From the NCBI GenBank assembly GCA_031553315.1, contig JAVBLT010000002.1:1-64000 (forward strand): DNA of 64,000 nucleotides, read 5' to 3'. Shown here in pieces: positions 7,156 through 15,859 of the stretch. A program made the translations under genes and the position numbers. Source of the DNA: JAVBLT01 sp031553315 (lineage in GTDB: Bacteria; Verrucomicrobiota; Kiritimatiellia; RFP12; DVOR01). Each line of letters opens with the position of its first letter. Positions within the stretch are counted from its first letter, which is position 1. The notes below the pieces were generated by a model, which ran no database searches, was not told the origin of the DNA, and saw only the letters and a program-made list of their open reading frames with translations.

Positions 7156-9198
7156 AGCAATGAGCGGGGTTCCATTCATTGTTATGATCGGGGGTGTGCC
7201 GCCGGGTGGGATGGTGGCGTAGAGCCGGAAGGGATGCCGCCCGGCCTCAAGCGGTATGATAATGGCGCGGCCGTTTGCGCAATCGCCGGCTTCAAATTCG
7301 AGGATGTGGGCTTCGTGCAGCCAGAGCTGGATGCCGCCGGAGCCGGAACCGGAAAAGGTGTAATCTCCGTTTGAGGGGGCCGTGAACCAGCCGGTGATGC
7401 TGATGCCGTAGGGGGGCGCGGCGGGAAGGCGGGAGAAAGTATGCGAGGAATCGGTTTCGAAGAAGGTGCGGTCGGGCGGGAGGGTGCGGAAATTGGGCAC
7501 CCAGGGCCAGGTTGCGGCGCCCCGGGTAAAGAGGCGGATTTCGAAGGGTGGGGCGGGGTCGTTGCGGGGGATGGCGGGGAGGATGGTGCCGGAATCGTAG
7601 GGGCGGGTGGTGCCGTGGCCTTTGAATCCGCTGGCGGCTTCAGATTTCGCCACGGGAATGCGGCAGGTTGCCATCAGGTGGCGCATGTAGGCCGCGCGGT
7701 GGCTGTGGGCGGGGTCGTTGGCGAGGTTGACGGCCTGCTTGAGGTCGTCTTTCACATTGTAGAGCTCAATGGTATCGGCGGCGCTGGCGATGTTGCGGCG
7801 AATGGCGGTGAAATCGCCTTCGCGGACGACTTGGAACTGGTTGTCGTTGCCGTAGGCGGTTCCGGCATCCTGCCGGTGTTCGGCGTAAATGCGGCTGGGA
7901 AGCTGGGCGCCGGAACCGGTCATTCCGGGTAAGAGGGAGACGCCGTCGGAATGGGCGGGCTGGGGAAGGCCTGCCACGTCGGCGAGGGTGGGCATCCAGC
8001 ACTGGAATTGGGCGGGGGAGGTTTCAATGCGCCCGGGGGGGATGGTGCCGGGCCACCAGGCGAAGGCGGGTTCGCGGATGCCGCCTTCCCAGCAGTTGCG
8101 TTTCATGCCTTTGAAGGGGCCGGCGGAGGTGAAGTTGGCCACGTTGGAATCGTATTCGCTGGTGGGGCCGTTGTCGGAGGTGAAGATAACAAGGGTATTG
8201 TCGGCGATGCCTTTTTCGGTGAGGGTGTCGGTCAGAAAACCGATGCAATCATCGAGGCGTTTGACGGAGGTGGCATAGCGTTTTTTGTTGCCGGTGAAGC
8301 CGTTGGCATCGGTAAACTGAGGATAGGTCCAGGTGTTTGCCGCGGAGGTTTCTTCGGCGGAAATGGGCCAGGTTGAGAGGCGCTGGGCGGAGAAGGCGCA
8401 GCCGGGGATGTGGAAGTTGGTGTTGTTGGTTGCGCCGCCGCCGGCGGCATTGCCGGAGCCGTGGATGGCGGTATAGGCGAGGAAAAGGAAAAAGGGCGTT
8501 TGGGGAGAGGAGGCGAGGTGCTCTTCGATGTAGGCGCGGGCGCGGGCGGTGAAGAGGTCGGTGTCGTAGCGGAGTTTTTGGATGCTGTTGGGGATGGCGG
8601 TATCGGTTTCGTCGACGAGGCTGCGGTAACCTTCAACGTGGTAATAGGTGTGGCCGTCGCCGTGATATTTGTAAATGAAGGCTTTATCGAAACCGGCGTG
8701 CCAGGGCATGGCGGTTTCGCCGAGGCTGGCATTGCCGCCGATACCCCATTTGCCGATGGCCCAGGTGGCGTAACCGGCGGCTTTCATCACGGTGCCAAGC
8801 GTCATGGTCGGGTCGATGGGGGCGTCGAACGCTGAATCGCGCACATTGCAATGCCCTTGGTGTTTGCCGGTCATGAGTGATGCGCGGGCGGGCACGCAAA
8901 GAGGGGCGGTGGTGTAGTGGTCGGTGAGGATGACGCCTTCGGCGGCGAGGCGGTCGAGGTTGGGGGTCTCGAGTTTGTCGGTCACGGTGCGGTTATTCTG
9001 GAAGAGGTACCCGAGGTCGCCAAAGCCAAGGTCGTCGGTCAGGATGAAGATGACGTTTGGCTTTTTGCCTGAAGCTGTGCAAAGCGGGGTGCGCGTGCCG
9101 GTGAAGGTTTCTTCGGGGCCTTCCGCTTTCACACAAGCCGAGGCGAGGGTCGCGGCTCCGGTGGCGGCAAGAAAATGGCGGCGGCTGAATAAGGGCAT
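7153..9198 (-). CDS. Exported sulfatase with C-terminal PA14-like domain
   Basis: A 681-residue type I sulfatase (alkaline-phosphatase superfamily). The N-terminus (SRRHFLAATGAATLASAC, residues 5-22) looks like a twin-arginine leader, with a marginal lipobox at C22. Metal-binding DD at residues 55-56 (FILTDDLGFGDLGY) and the formylglycine-type motif CVPARASLMTG (C101) are present; the Cys form requires an FGE or anSME maturase, not seen here. The sulfatase domain runs to about 520. Residues 570-681 (YGISITGWFTAPSNGDYTFS, then GIQLWL) resemble a PA14/GLEYA carbohydrate-binding domain. Substrate is probably a sulfated polysaccharide, not determinable. It lies 18 bases after the exported protein gene and ends on a hairpin repeat. 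Confidence 0.9.
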   Translation of the reverse strand: MPLFSRRHFLAATGAATLASACVKAEGPEETFTGTRTPLCTASGKKPNVIFILTDDLGFGDLGYLFQNNRTVTDKLETPNLDRLAAEGVILTDHYTTAPLCVPARASLMTGKHQGHCNVRDSAFDAPIDPTMTLGTVMKAAGYATWAIGKWGIGGNASLGETAMPWHAGFDKAFIYKYHGDGHTYYHVEGYRSLVDETDTAIPNSIQKLRYDTDLFTARARAYIEEHLASSPQTPFFLFLAYTAIHGSGNAAGGGATNNTNFHIPGCAFSAQRLSTWPISAEETSAANTWTYPQFTDANGFTGNKKRYATSVKRLDDCIGFLTDTLTEKGIADNTLVIFTSDNGPTSEYDSNVANFTSAGPFKGMKRNCWEGGIREPAFAWWPGTIPPGRIETSPAQFQCWMPTLADVAGLPQPAHSDGVSLLPGMTGSGAQLPSRIYAEHRQDAGTAYGNDNQFQVVREGDFTAIRRNIASAADTIELYNVKDDLKQAVNLANDPAHSHRAAYMRHLMATCRIPVAKSEAASGFKGHGTTRPYDSGTILPAIPRNDPAPPFEIRLFTRGAATWPWVPNFRTLPPDRTFFETDSSHTFSRLPAAPPYGISITGWFTAPSNGDYTFSGSGSGGIQLWLHEAHILEFEAGDCANGRAIIIPLEAGRHPFRLYATIPPGGTPPIITMNGTPLIA

Positions 9199-9216
9199 GG
9201 TTTTGGGACCTGTCGG

Positions 9217-11337
9217 TTAATGAAGAATGATGCGGGTTCCGGTGTTGAATGGAATCAATTCGCCGGTGGAATCTGCGATAAAGCGAAGCTTTGGGGCGTT
9301 TTTCAGGCGGAATGTGTTGTAGAGAAGCGTAAGATCGGGGAGGGTGGCGAAGCGGATCGTTCCCGGAGTGAAGGCGGTGAGGGTAAGGGTTGAACCGTTG
9401 CTTGCCGTAAGGTTGCGGATCGTCAGGTCGTCGATGGCCGAGGTATCGATGATTGAATCGGCGGTGACCGAAAGCAAGCCGATTGTGTGGGAATCCGCGA
9501 GGGCGATTTTTCCGCCATCCAGCACAAGTGTGGCTCCGGCGAGGGTCGCTCCACCCTCGATTCGGGCATCACCGGTAATGCGGATGGGGGCGGTCAGGCG
9601 ACCGCGGGTGAGTAATGCGGCGTCTCCAAGGGTGAAGGTGTTGGGCGCGGCGACCTCAAGGCTGGCCCGGTCGGGGGCCTCGGTGCCGGTGAGGCGCAAT
9701 GTGCCCGAAACGACCACATCGACCTTGCCTTCGGTATCCTGAAGGGTGAGGGTGGAGCAGGCAAGATCGCCGCTGAAGGCGCACATGCCGGTTCCGGAGA
9801 GGGTGAGATTGGCGCCGCGCGGATCGGCGCTTTCCGCGAGGGTTAACCGCGAACCTTCAGTGAAAATCACGTTCACCGTGGCGTTGGTCAGGTTGCCGGG
9901 GAGGGCGACGCCTTCTTTGTAGCCCACTTGCCAGTTTACGTTTTCCCAGGCGGTTTCTGTTGAAACCTGAGCGGTGTAAACGTCGGCATAATAGGGCATG
10001 GGATATTCTTTGATCACCTGAATGGCCGCAATGCCGCCAAAGGTCGGGCTTGCCGCGCTCGGGGTGGTGATGACGAGTGTGGACGCGGTTTGACCGCGGA
10101 TTATCAGCGTGTTGTAACCTTCCTTATACTCCGGGCTTCCCGTGCCAAAACTCGGATTGGCGAAGCTGTAACGGTGATCCCCCCACACCGAGGATGTGGC
10201 GGCCGAGGCGGTTGTGCCGTTTTTCCCTGAATAATAAACCCCCTCGATAAGGGCGGGCGGGAAGGTGCGGGCTTCCGTGTAGGTGTTGCCGCTCGTGTAG
10301 TAAAGGCAAAGGGTGTAGGCGGAGTAGGGGATGTTGGCGATGGCGATGGCGGAGGCGTTGTCGGTATAACCGTAAAAAAGGGCTTGCTCGGCGGAGTAGG
10401 TCTTGGCGGCAACGGCAGCCTTATTAAGGTAGGTGTTGTTGACGGCCCAGCGTTTGTTGCGCCAGATCGTGGTTTCGAGCGGTGCGCCGGTTGCGGCGGA
10501 GAGGGCAACTGCGGCGCTTGCCGAATCATACGCGTCGACATCGTTCCATCTTTCCGCGGCAAGAGGGAAAACGCCCAGCTCGTGCCCGCCGAAACCGGCG
10601 ACCGGAAGCCCCAGGCCGCGATCATAGTCATCCCCGGTGCGAATGCCGAGAAAGTTAACGGCAAACATCTCCAACGCGTCTTGATCGATCGAAAGCGTCA
10701 TTGATTTCAATCCGAAAAAAGAACCGAGTGTTTGCGTTCCGCATTTAACGGAAATACGGAATTTAAAGGGCGAATTGGGTTGAATGAGAACCGGTCGCGC
10801 AAAATCCACCCGGCAGGGCTTCATTACACCGCCGGCGAAAAGATCGACCTGGCTTTTCCAGGCGGAATCATGCTCCAAAAGAAGCGATGTGCCGTCGGCC
10901 TTGAGGATATCGACCCTGTATTGCATGGCTCTTACATTTGAGCCATCCTGCCAGGCGCCGCTTGAATTGAATGAAAACGCCTCAAAACCCAGCGATTTGA
11001 CAAAAAAAGCCTTGCCCGGCGTGCAGGAGAACGTGGCCTGCCACCCCGAGGCTGTCTGCACGTTGACATTCGGGCTGAAAAGAGTCGCGGCGCCTGCCGT
11101 CGTCGCATCGGAGCGCAGCGCCACCGCCGTGGCGGTCGCCGCCCCGGTTGAATTATTCACGCTCACAAGGTCAATAAACGACGCCGAAACCGAAAGGCCA
11201 TCCGCCGCATGACACGTTACACCGATGGAAGATGTGCTCTTGCCCGAAAATGAAAAGTCAAGCGCGGTCGCTCCCGCCTGCATCGACAACGCCAGAGCCA
11301 TTCCTCCGAATAGATATGCGAAACCTGAAAAACGCAT
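9217..11337 (-). CDS. Large exported beta-rich protein, function unknown
   Basis: A 706-residue protein with a clear signal peptide (AYLFGGMALALSMQAGATA, cleavage near residue 25). Residues 26-230 look like a beta-sandwich. Residues 240-460 hold a Tyr/Asn-rich segment ending in FGGIAAIQVIKE, a form I associate with beta-sandwich domains in large exported proteins of PVC bacteria. Residues 470-690 are short Gly/Ala/Thr repeats (GRLTAPIRITGDARIEGGATL), suggesting a beta-helix passenger. No catalytic motif, beta-barrel autotransporter domain or PEP-CTERM tail is evident. It is co-transcribed with the downstream sulfatase and may bind the polysaccharide that enzyme desulfates; this is inference. 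AGGA ribosome binding site 8 bases before ATG. Confidence 0.7.
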   Translation of the reverse strand: MRFSGFAYLFGGMALALSMQAGATALDFSFSGKSTSSIGVTCHAADGLSVSASFIDLVSVNNSTGAATATAVALRSDATTAGAATLFSPNVNVQTASGWQATFSCTPGKAFFVKSLGFEAFSFNSSGAWQDGSNVRAMQYRVDILKADGTSLLLEHDSAWKSQVDLFAGGVMKPCRVDFARPVLIQPNSPFKFRISVKCGTQTLGSFFGLKSMTLSIDQDALEMFAVNFLGIRTGDDYDRGLGLPVAGFGGHELGVFPLAAERWNDVDAYDSASAAVALSAATGAPLETTIWRNKRWAVNNTYLNKAAVAAKTYSAEQALFYGYTDNASAIAIANIPYSAYTLCLYYTSGNTYTEARTFPPALIEGVYYSGKNGTTASAATSSVWGDHRYSFANPSFGTGSPEYKEGYNTLIIRGQTASTLVITTPSAASPTFGGIAAIQVIKEYPMPYYADVYTAQVSTETAWENVNWQVGYKEGVALPGNLTNATVNVIFTEGSRLTLAESADPRGANLTLSGTGMCAFSGDLACSTLTLQDTEGKVDVVVSGTLRLTGTEAPDRASLEVAAPNTFTLGDAALLTRGRLTAPIRITGDARIEGGATLAGATLVLDGGKIALADSHTIGLLSVTADSIIDTSAIDDLTIRNLTASNGSTLTLTAFTPGTIRFATLPDLTLLYNTFRLKNAPKLRFIADSTGELIPFNTGTRIILH

Positions 11338-11377
11338 GATTTTTTCCTAAGCACCCTACACGAATCATCGTTCCGAA

Positions 11378-11405
11378 AATATAGCACGGTTTGGTTTTTT
11401 GTCAA
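11378..11405 (-). promoter_or_regulatory. Predicted promoter of the exported protein/sulfatase operon
   Basis: On the minus strand, -35 TTGACA (perfect, 11400-11405), a 16-base spacer, -10 TATATT (11378-11383). The predicted start is about 34 bases before the ATG. Confidence 0.7.
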
Positions 11406-11449
11406 TCAGACATTTCGACAATTTTCTTTTTTTTCCTCTCTTTTTTTCA

Positions 11450-11478
11450 TTGCAAAAAACGAACCGAAATGGCATACT
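11450..11478 (+). promoter_or_regulatory. Predicted promoter of the polysaccharide locus
   Basis: -35 TTGCAA (11450-11455), a 17-base spacer, -10 CATACT (11473-11478). A start near 11485 would exclude the upstream ATG at 11469 and supports initiation at 11517. Confidence 0.5.
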
Positions 11479-11516
11479 TTTCCCACTTCAACTCGGTGTG
11501 TTTGGAATGGCTAAAA

Positions 11517-12095
11517 ATGATATTCATCGTATTTAAGACGCTTCTCTATATTCTGCTCACAGGCTTGAGCCTGGCGGCTTTTTCACGTTTCCGCAATACG
11601 GAAAGCTCATTCTGGAAAGGCGTGGTCGCGGCAATCATTTTCCTTGGCATCGGCGGGTTCTTCTTCAATGACCTCGGCATGCGGGTCCGCCTGGCCATGA
11701 AAGAGACGGGCGTTTACGGCGAGCGCGGCGACCTTCAGATTGAGCTGATCACCGGGGTGTGCGTGTTTGTGCTGATGTCGATTTTTGTGTTCGCACGCAC
11801 AATTCCCGCAAAAAAAAGCCGCCGGATACTCATCTTTTGCCTGTCGCTGCTGATTCTCGCCACCGCAGTCGAAGTGATTTCGCTTCACGCGACAGACGCC
11901 TTGCTGAACCGCGCGGTTTTCTGGAAAATAACCGTGCGGCATGTGCTGTTTCCGGTTTTACAGCTTGCCGTTCTCGCTTCGCTTGCGCCGATCGTATTGG
12001 GTCCGGCCGAAGAGGATCAGGATTCATCCGATCCCGAGGAAGATCGCGATCTTCCCCCCTCGCAACCCGATGACGATTCCTTTAGGGCTTTCTAA
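11517..12095 (+). CDS. Membrane protein of unknown function in polysaccharide locus
   Basis: A 192-residue protein with about five hydrophobic segments: FIVFKTLLYILLTGLSLAAF, GVVAAIIFLGIGGFFF, LITGVCVFVLMSIFVFA, ILIFCLSLLILATAVEV and VLFPVLQLAVLASLAPIVL. The cytoplasmic-looking tail is strongly acidic (EEDQDSSDPEEDRD). The frame is open from 11391; I choose ATG 11517 because a GGA-type ribosome binding site lies 10 bases upstream and the predicted promoter -10 covers 11473-11478. It is separated by 3 bases from the O-antigen ligase gene, so it probably works in assembling or modifying the same polymer. I do not recognise the family. Confidence 0.65.
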   Translation: MIFIVFKTLLYILLTGLSLAAFSRFRNTESSFWKGVVAAIIFLGIGGFFFNDLGMRVRLAMKETGVYGERGDLQIELITGVCVFVLMSIFVFARTIPAKKSRRILIFCLSLLILATAVEVISLHATDALLNRAVFWKITVRHVLFPVLQLAVLASLAPIVLGPAEEDQDSSDPEEDRDLPPSQPDDDSFRAF

Positions 12096-12098
12096 ACC

Positions 12099-13493
12099 AT
12101 GATGCCAATCACCTATCTTGTTCTGGCGGTTTGGGTTCCGACAATCATCGGATTCTTCCGCCGCTATGAGCCCTATATGGTTGCCGTGTGGGGCATGGTG
12201 CTTGGCTGGTGCTTCCTGCCGAATTATGACTTCGACGTACCCGTCTTGCCCGACATCAACAAGACCAATCTCACCGGCATCGCCGTGCTTCTCGCCTGCT
12301 ACATCTTCGACCGCGATACCTTCCGCAACTTCCGTTTGACGAAATACGACATCCCCATGCTCGCCTACATCGTCTTTGCAGGCGTCACCTCCATTGTCAA
12401 CGGCCTCGGCTTTTACCCCGACGCGATTTCCGAAATGTTCCGAAGCTTCTTCCTCTACGGCATTCCCTACCTGATCGGCCGCCTTTATTTCAGCAACGTG
12501 CGCGCCCTTCGCCTTTTGCTTTTCGTGCTGTTCCTCGCCGGCCTGATCTACATTCCCTTCTGCCTCTTCGAGGTGCGCATGAGCCCCCAGCTCCACCGCA
12601 TGGTTTACGGGTTCTCCGTGATTTCCTTCGCGGAAGTGGTGCGCATGGGCGGCTACCGCCCAACGGTTTTCATGCAGCACGGCCTCATGGTTTCCTTCTT
12701 TCTCTGCGCGGCTTTCGTTTGCGGCTTCGGCCTTTTCCGCGCAGGGCTTCTCCCGAAAAAACTTTTCGGCGAGCGCCTTCCGACCTCATACGCCCTTCTG
12801 ATCCTCCTGGCCACGACCATCCTCTGCCGCTCCACCGGCGCGCTTATGCTGATGGTGGTGGGAGTCGCGCTGATTTTCGTGGTGCTCAAAATGAAAATAC
12901 GCATCCTGCTGATCATCACACTGCTGGTCTTCCCGGTCTACGTCTACATTCGTTGCGCCGACCTTTTCGATTATCAAGACCTCATTATGCGCATCAACCG
13001 AATCAACGAGGAACGCGCGCAATCCTTGGAGTATCGCTTTAAAAACGAAGATGTACTCACCAAAAAAGCCATGGAACAGCCCCTCTTCGGCTGGGGCGGC
13101 TGGGGGCGTTCCCGTATTTACGACGAAGACGGCAACGACATTTCAACCACCGACAGCATGTGGATTATCTCATTGGGCGCCCGCGGTCTTTTGGGGCTTT
13201 CCTCTCTTACCATCGCGTTGATTCTAGGCTCGATTCTCATCACGCTGAAACTCAAAAAAGCCAACCTTTCTCAGCAGGATGAAGCCGTCTTCGTCACCAC
13301 AATCGTCATCATTGCCATGTTCATGGCCGACAACACCGTCAACTACATGCACAACGCGCTCATTGTCGCGTTTTCAGGCGCCCTTCTCGGGTGTTGCGGC
13401 GACTGGCATCGCGCAATCACCTCGGAAGGTGTTTTCCCGAAAGAAGAAAGCGATTTTTACGATTTTGTTTCCGACCCCGTCGCCACATTTTAA
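12099..13493 (+). CDS. O-antigen ligase/polymerase-like membrane protein
   Basis: A 464-residue polytopic protein with 10 or more membrane segments. The large soluble loop carries EYRFKNEDVLTKKAMEQPLFGWGGWG, matching the Wzy_C/O-antigen ligase (WaaL) pattern of a conserved Arg plus a Pro-x-FGxG turn before the last membrane helices. Such proteins join or polymerise undecaprenyl-linked glycans on the periplasmic side. Ligase and polymerase cannot be told apart by sequence. It lies between a membrane protein and a GT4 glycosyltransferase in one transcription unit, which supports a surface-glycan role. Confidence 0.82.
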   Translation: MMPITYLVLAVWVPTIIGFFRRYEPYMVAVWGMVLGWCFLPNYDFDVPVLPDINKTNLTGIAVLLACYIFDRDTFRNFRLTKYDIPMLAYIVFAGVTSIVNGLGFYPDAISEMFRSFFLYGIPYLIGRLYFSNVRALRLLLFVLFLAGLIYIPFCLFEVRMSPQLHRMVYGFSVISFAEVVRMGGYRPTVFMQHGLMVSFFLCAAFVCGFGLFRAGLLPKKLFGERLPTSYALLILLATTILCRSTGALMLMVVGVALIFVVLKMKIRILLIITLLVFPVYVYIRCADLFDYQDLIMRINRINEERAQSLEYRFKNEDVLTKKAMEQPLFGWGGWGRSRIYDEDGNDISTTDSMWIISLGARGLLGLSSLTIALILGSILITLKLKKANLSQQDEAVFVTTIVIIAMFMADNTVNYMHNALIVAFSGALLGCCGDWHRAITSEGVFPKEESDFYDFVSDPVATF

Positions 13494-13505
13494 GGCTTAT
13501 CACGT

Positions 13506-14705
13506 ATGCGCCTTGCCTACCTTGTCAGTGAATACCCGGCCGTTTCCCACACCTTTATCAGCCGTGAAATCCAAGCGTTGCGCAAACGCGGTTTCACCGT
13601 GCTCCCCGCCACGGTGCGCGCCTGTGAAAACCCCGGTGCGCTTTCCCAGGCCGATCAGTGCGAAATGGAAAAAACCTTTGTTTTGCAGCGCTCCCTCCCC
13701 GTTACCGGCGGCGGCGCATTGCTGAAACGGTTTTTCGCCAGGCCGGGCTCCTGCGCCGCCATGTTCCGCCTGGCGCGGCGCCTCAATGCCGAAGGAACCC
13801 GAAATTGGGCCAAAACCGCAGCCTACATCCTCGAGGCGGCGCGCCTGCGGAGCTGGCTCGAGCGCGAAAAACCCGACCACCTGCATGTTCATTTCGGCAA
13901 CGTGGGGGCACGCGTGGCGGCGTTGGCCTGTGCCGACGGCGCGTTTTCCTACAGCCTTTCCATTCACGGCCCCGACGATTTTTACGAACTTTCCGATAAT
14001 GCGCTTCACCTCACGGCCGGTCGCGCGCGGTTTGTTCGCGCCATCAGCTGGTTCTGCCGAAGCCAGCTTCTGCGCATTCTGCCCTTTTCACATTGGGATC
14101 GCGTGAAAATCGTGCATTGCGGCATTCCAGCCCAGGCCTTTGAGCCGGTTCCCGAGCCGCAAGGCATACCCGAAATTGTGTGTGTGGGCCGCCTGTGCGT
14201 GGCCAAAGCGCAGGCCGTTCTGTTGGAAAGCGCCGCGCTGTTGAAAGCGGCGGGCGAAACATTCCGCCTGACCTTCGTCGGCGGCGGCCCCGATGCCGAC
14301 CGCCTGCGCGGGCATGCCCTCCAATTGGGGCTGACCGAAGAACACCTGCGCTGGATCGGCCCCGTTCCCTCAGACCAGGTGCGCGGTTACCTTGCGGGCG
14401 CTTCCATTTTCTGCCTGCCCAGCTTTGCCGAAGGCGTGCCGATGGTGCTGATGGAGGCCATGGCGATGGAGCGCCCGGTTGTTTCCACCGCGATTATGGG
14501 GATTCCCGAGTTGATCGCCCACGGCGAAAACGGCCTTCTCGCGCCTCCCGGCGATGTGGCGGCTCTTACGCAGCTTTTGGCTTCGCTGCTCCACGACCCC
14601 GCTTTGCGACGCAGGCTTGGAGAAGCCGGCCGCCGGACTGTTCTTGCCGGGTTCGATGCGGATTCCTGCGGCGGGCAGATGGCCGCGCTTTTCAAGGGCC
14701 TTTAA
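13506..14705 (+). CDS. GT4 family glycosyltransferase (WcaL/AmsK-like)
   Basis: A 399-residue GT-B enzyme. The start MRLAYLVSEYPAVSHTFISREI is the hallmark of the colanic-acid WcaL/AmsK-like subgroup of family 4 retaining glycosyltransferases. The acceptor half includes HLHVHFGNVGARVA and YSLSIHGPDDFY. The nucleotide-sugar half has VCVGRLCVAKAQ (usually K-G in relatives), LTFVGGGPD, and the E-x7-E motif within FAEGVPMVLMEAMAMERPVV. It should act in the cytoplasm building an exopolysaccharide or O-unit repeat; sugar specificity is unknown. It starts 12 bases after the ligase and ends 3 bases before the acyltransferase. Confidence 0.9.
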   Translation: MRLAYLVSEYPAVSHTFISREIQALRKRGFTVLPATVRACENPGALSQADQCEMEKTFVLQRSLPVTGGGALLKRFFARPGSCAAMFRLARRLNAEGTRNWAKTAAYILEAARLRSWLEREKPDHLHVHFGNVGARVAALACADGAFSYSLSIHGPDDFYELSDNALHLTAGRARFVRAISWFCRSQLLRILPFSHWDRVKIVHCGIPAQAFEPVPEPQGIPEIVCVGRLCVAKAQAVLLESAALLKAAGETFRLTFVGGGPDADRLRGHALQLGLTEEHLRWIGPVPSDQVRGYLAGASIFCLPSFAEGVPMVLMEAMAMERPVVSTAIMGIPELIAHGENGLLAPPGDVAALTQLLASLLHDPALRRRLGEAGRRTVLAGFDADSCGGQMAALFKGL

Positions 14706-14708
14706 AAT

Positions 14709-15698
14709 ATGACTGTGGAACGAAAACACTGGCTGGGGATTGACTGGTTGCGCGCAATCGCCGCCTTCGGCATTGTCGGGTGTCACTTGGATTTGAAAGA
14801 AGTTGCGCCCCGAGCAAAATTTTTGTTTTACTACACAGATTTGAACGTGGGGCTTTTCGCGTTGATCGCCGGGTTTTTCATGGCTCGGCAGCTTCAGGCG
14901 AAACCCCTTCGCTTTGGCGGCTTTGTCGCGAGCCGGGCGGCGAGGCTGCTGCCCTGTTATCTGTTTTGGACACTGGTCTTTCTTGTTTTTTCAGCCTGCT
15001 TCGATGTTTTGGCCCATCACCCCGTTTTCCCTGAAATCGGGCATTTGAAATGGTGGGGCTCTGTTCTTTTCCAAGGCGAGGCGATGTTTCACCTTTGGTT
15101 TTTGATTTGCCTGTTTTATGCGCAGGCTGTTCTGTTTCCGCTTGTGTTTTGGTCTGTGGCCGGCCCTGAAAAAAAAGGCGCGATCCTCTTTGCCCTGGGT
15201 GTGGCGGGTACCTTTTTGAGCGCCGTGGCGGTTGCCCCGGAGTGGGGTTGGTTTATGGTTTACCCGCTTCGGCTGGCATCGTTCTTGCTGATTGGCGCAG
15301 GATTTTCTTCTCTGCTGCCCTTTTTGGCGCGGATTCCGAAGAGCGTGTGTGTGTGTGCGCTCGCGGCCGGGCTTGTTGCCGTTCAGTTCCTCCCGTGGGG
15401 AATCTATGAGTATGCCAGAACGCTTGTGGTGGTTTTGCCTGCGTTTTTGTGTGCAGTCCAGGCCGATGTTCGATCCGCCAAGATGGCGGCGCTGGGAAAG
15501 ATTCTGGGGGGCGCAAGCATGGGAATCTATCTGGTTCACCCGATATTCACAACGTTCAACCGGGAGATTATCCGGCTTTGCGAGTTGCCCAAAACGTTGC
15601 CGGTGGTCGCGGGCGACTGGATCTTTGCGTGGGGCTGCGCACTGGGCGTCACCTTGATTGCGCTGCGCATCCCCCGGCTGAAGAAGGTGTTTGTTTAG
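14709..15698 (+). CDS. Acyltransferase 3 family membrane protein
   Basis: A 329-residue integral membrane acyltransferase of the OafA/NodX (Acyl_transf_3) family. The N-terminus GIDWLRAIAAFGIVGCHLDL holds the family's R/H signature (catalytic H in the first helix, here in GCHL). About ten hydrophobic helices follow, including HPVFPEIGHLKWWGS and MFHLWFLICLFYAQ, and the C-terminal SMGIYLVHPIF is typical. These proteins O-acetylate or succinylate surface sugars. It is the last gene of the polysaccharide locus, and its TAG stop is the first codon of hairpin repeat copy B. Confidence 0.88.
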   Translation: MTVERKHWLGIDWLRAIAAFGIVGCHLDLKEVAPRAKFLFYYTDLNVGLFALIAGFFMARQLQAKPLRFGGFVASRAARLLPCYLFWTLVFLVFSACFDVLAHHPVFPEIGHLKWWGSVLFQGEAMFHLWFLICLFYAQAVLFPLVFWSVAGPEKKGAILFALGVAGTFLSAVAVAPEWGWFMVYPLRLASFLLIGAGFSSLLPFLARIPKSVCVCALAAGLVAVQFLPWGIYEYARTLVVVLPAFLCAVQADVRSAKMAALGKILGGASMGIYLVHPIFTTFNREIIRLCELPKTLPVVAGDWIFAWGCALGVTLIALRIPRLKKVFV

Positions 15699-15857
15699 AG
15701 CATATTTAAAGTGAAACTTCGGCTTTTTTCACCGCTTTTGCTTTTTCACTTCATCCTTTCAGGTCGCCGTAACGCTGCTACGGCTCGCGTTCAAGGATTC
15801 GTCAAAAATCAAAATCAATTTCAAAAATCACGAAGTTTCAATTTAAACCTGCTCTAG
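15696..15857. repeat. Hairpin repeat, copy B, MITE-like palindromic element
   Basis: A 162-base element whose ends are a 25-base imperfect inverted repeat (22 of 25 matches): TAGAGCA...TTTAAA.TGAAACTTC at 15696-15720 and its complement at 15833-15857. Inside are smaller nested stems (GCCGTA/TACGGC; ATCCTT/AAGGAT). The outer TA dinucleotides could be TA target duplications of a Tc1/IS630-mobilised miniature element, or the whole may be a conserved 3' UTR structure. It fills the gap between the acyltransferase and the convergent lipoprotein gene. Confidence 0.7.
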
Positions 15858-15859
15858 GG

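Noticed and set aside
11391..11516. Upstream starts (11391, 11469) for the membrane protein of the polysaccharide locus
   Set aside because: They lie before or within the predicted promoter; no ribosome binding site; the hydrophobic core begins after 11517.
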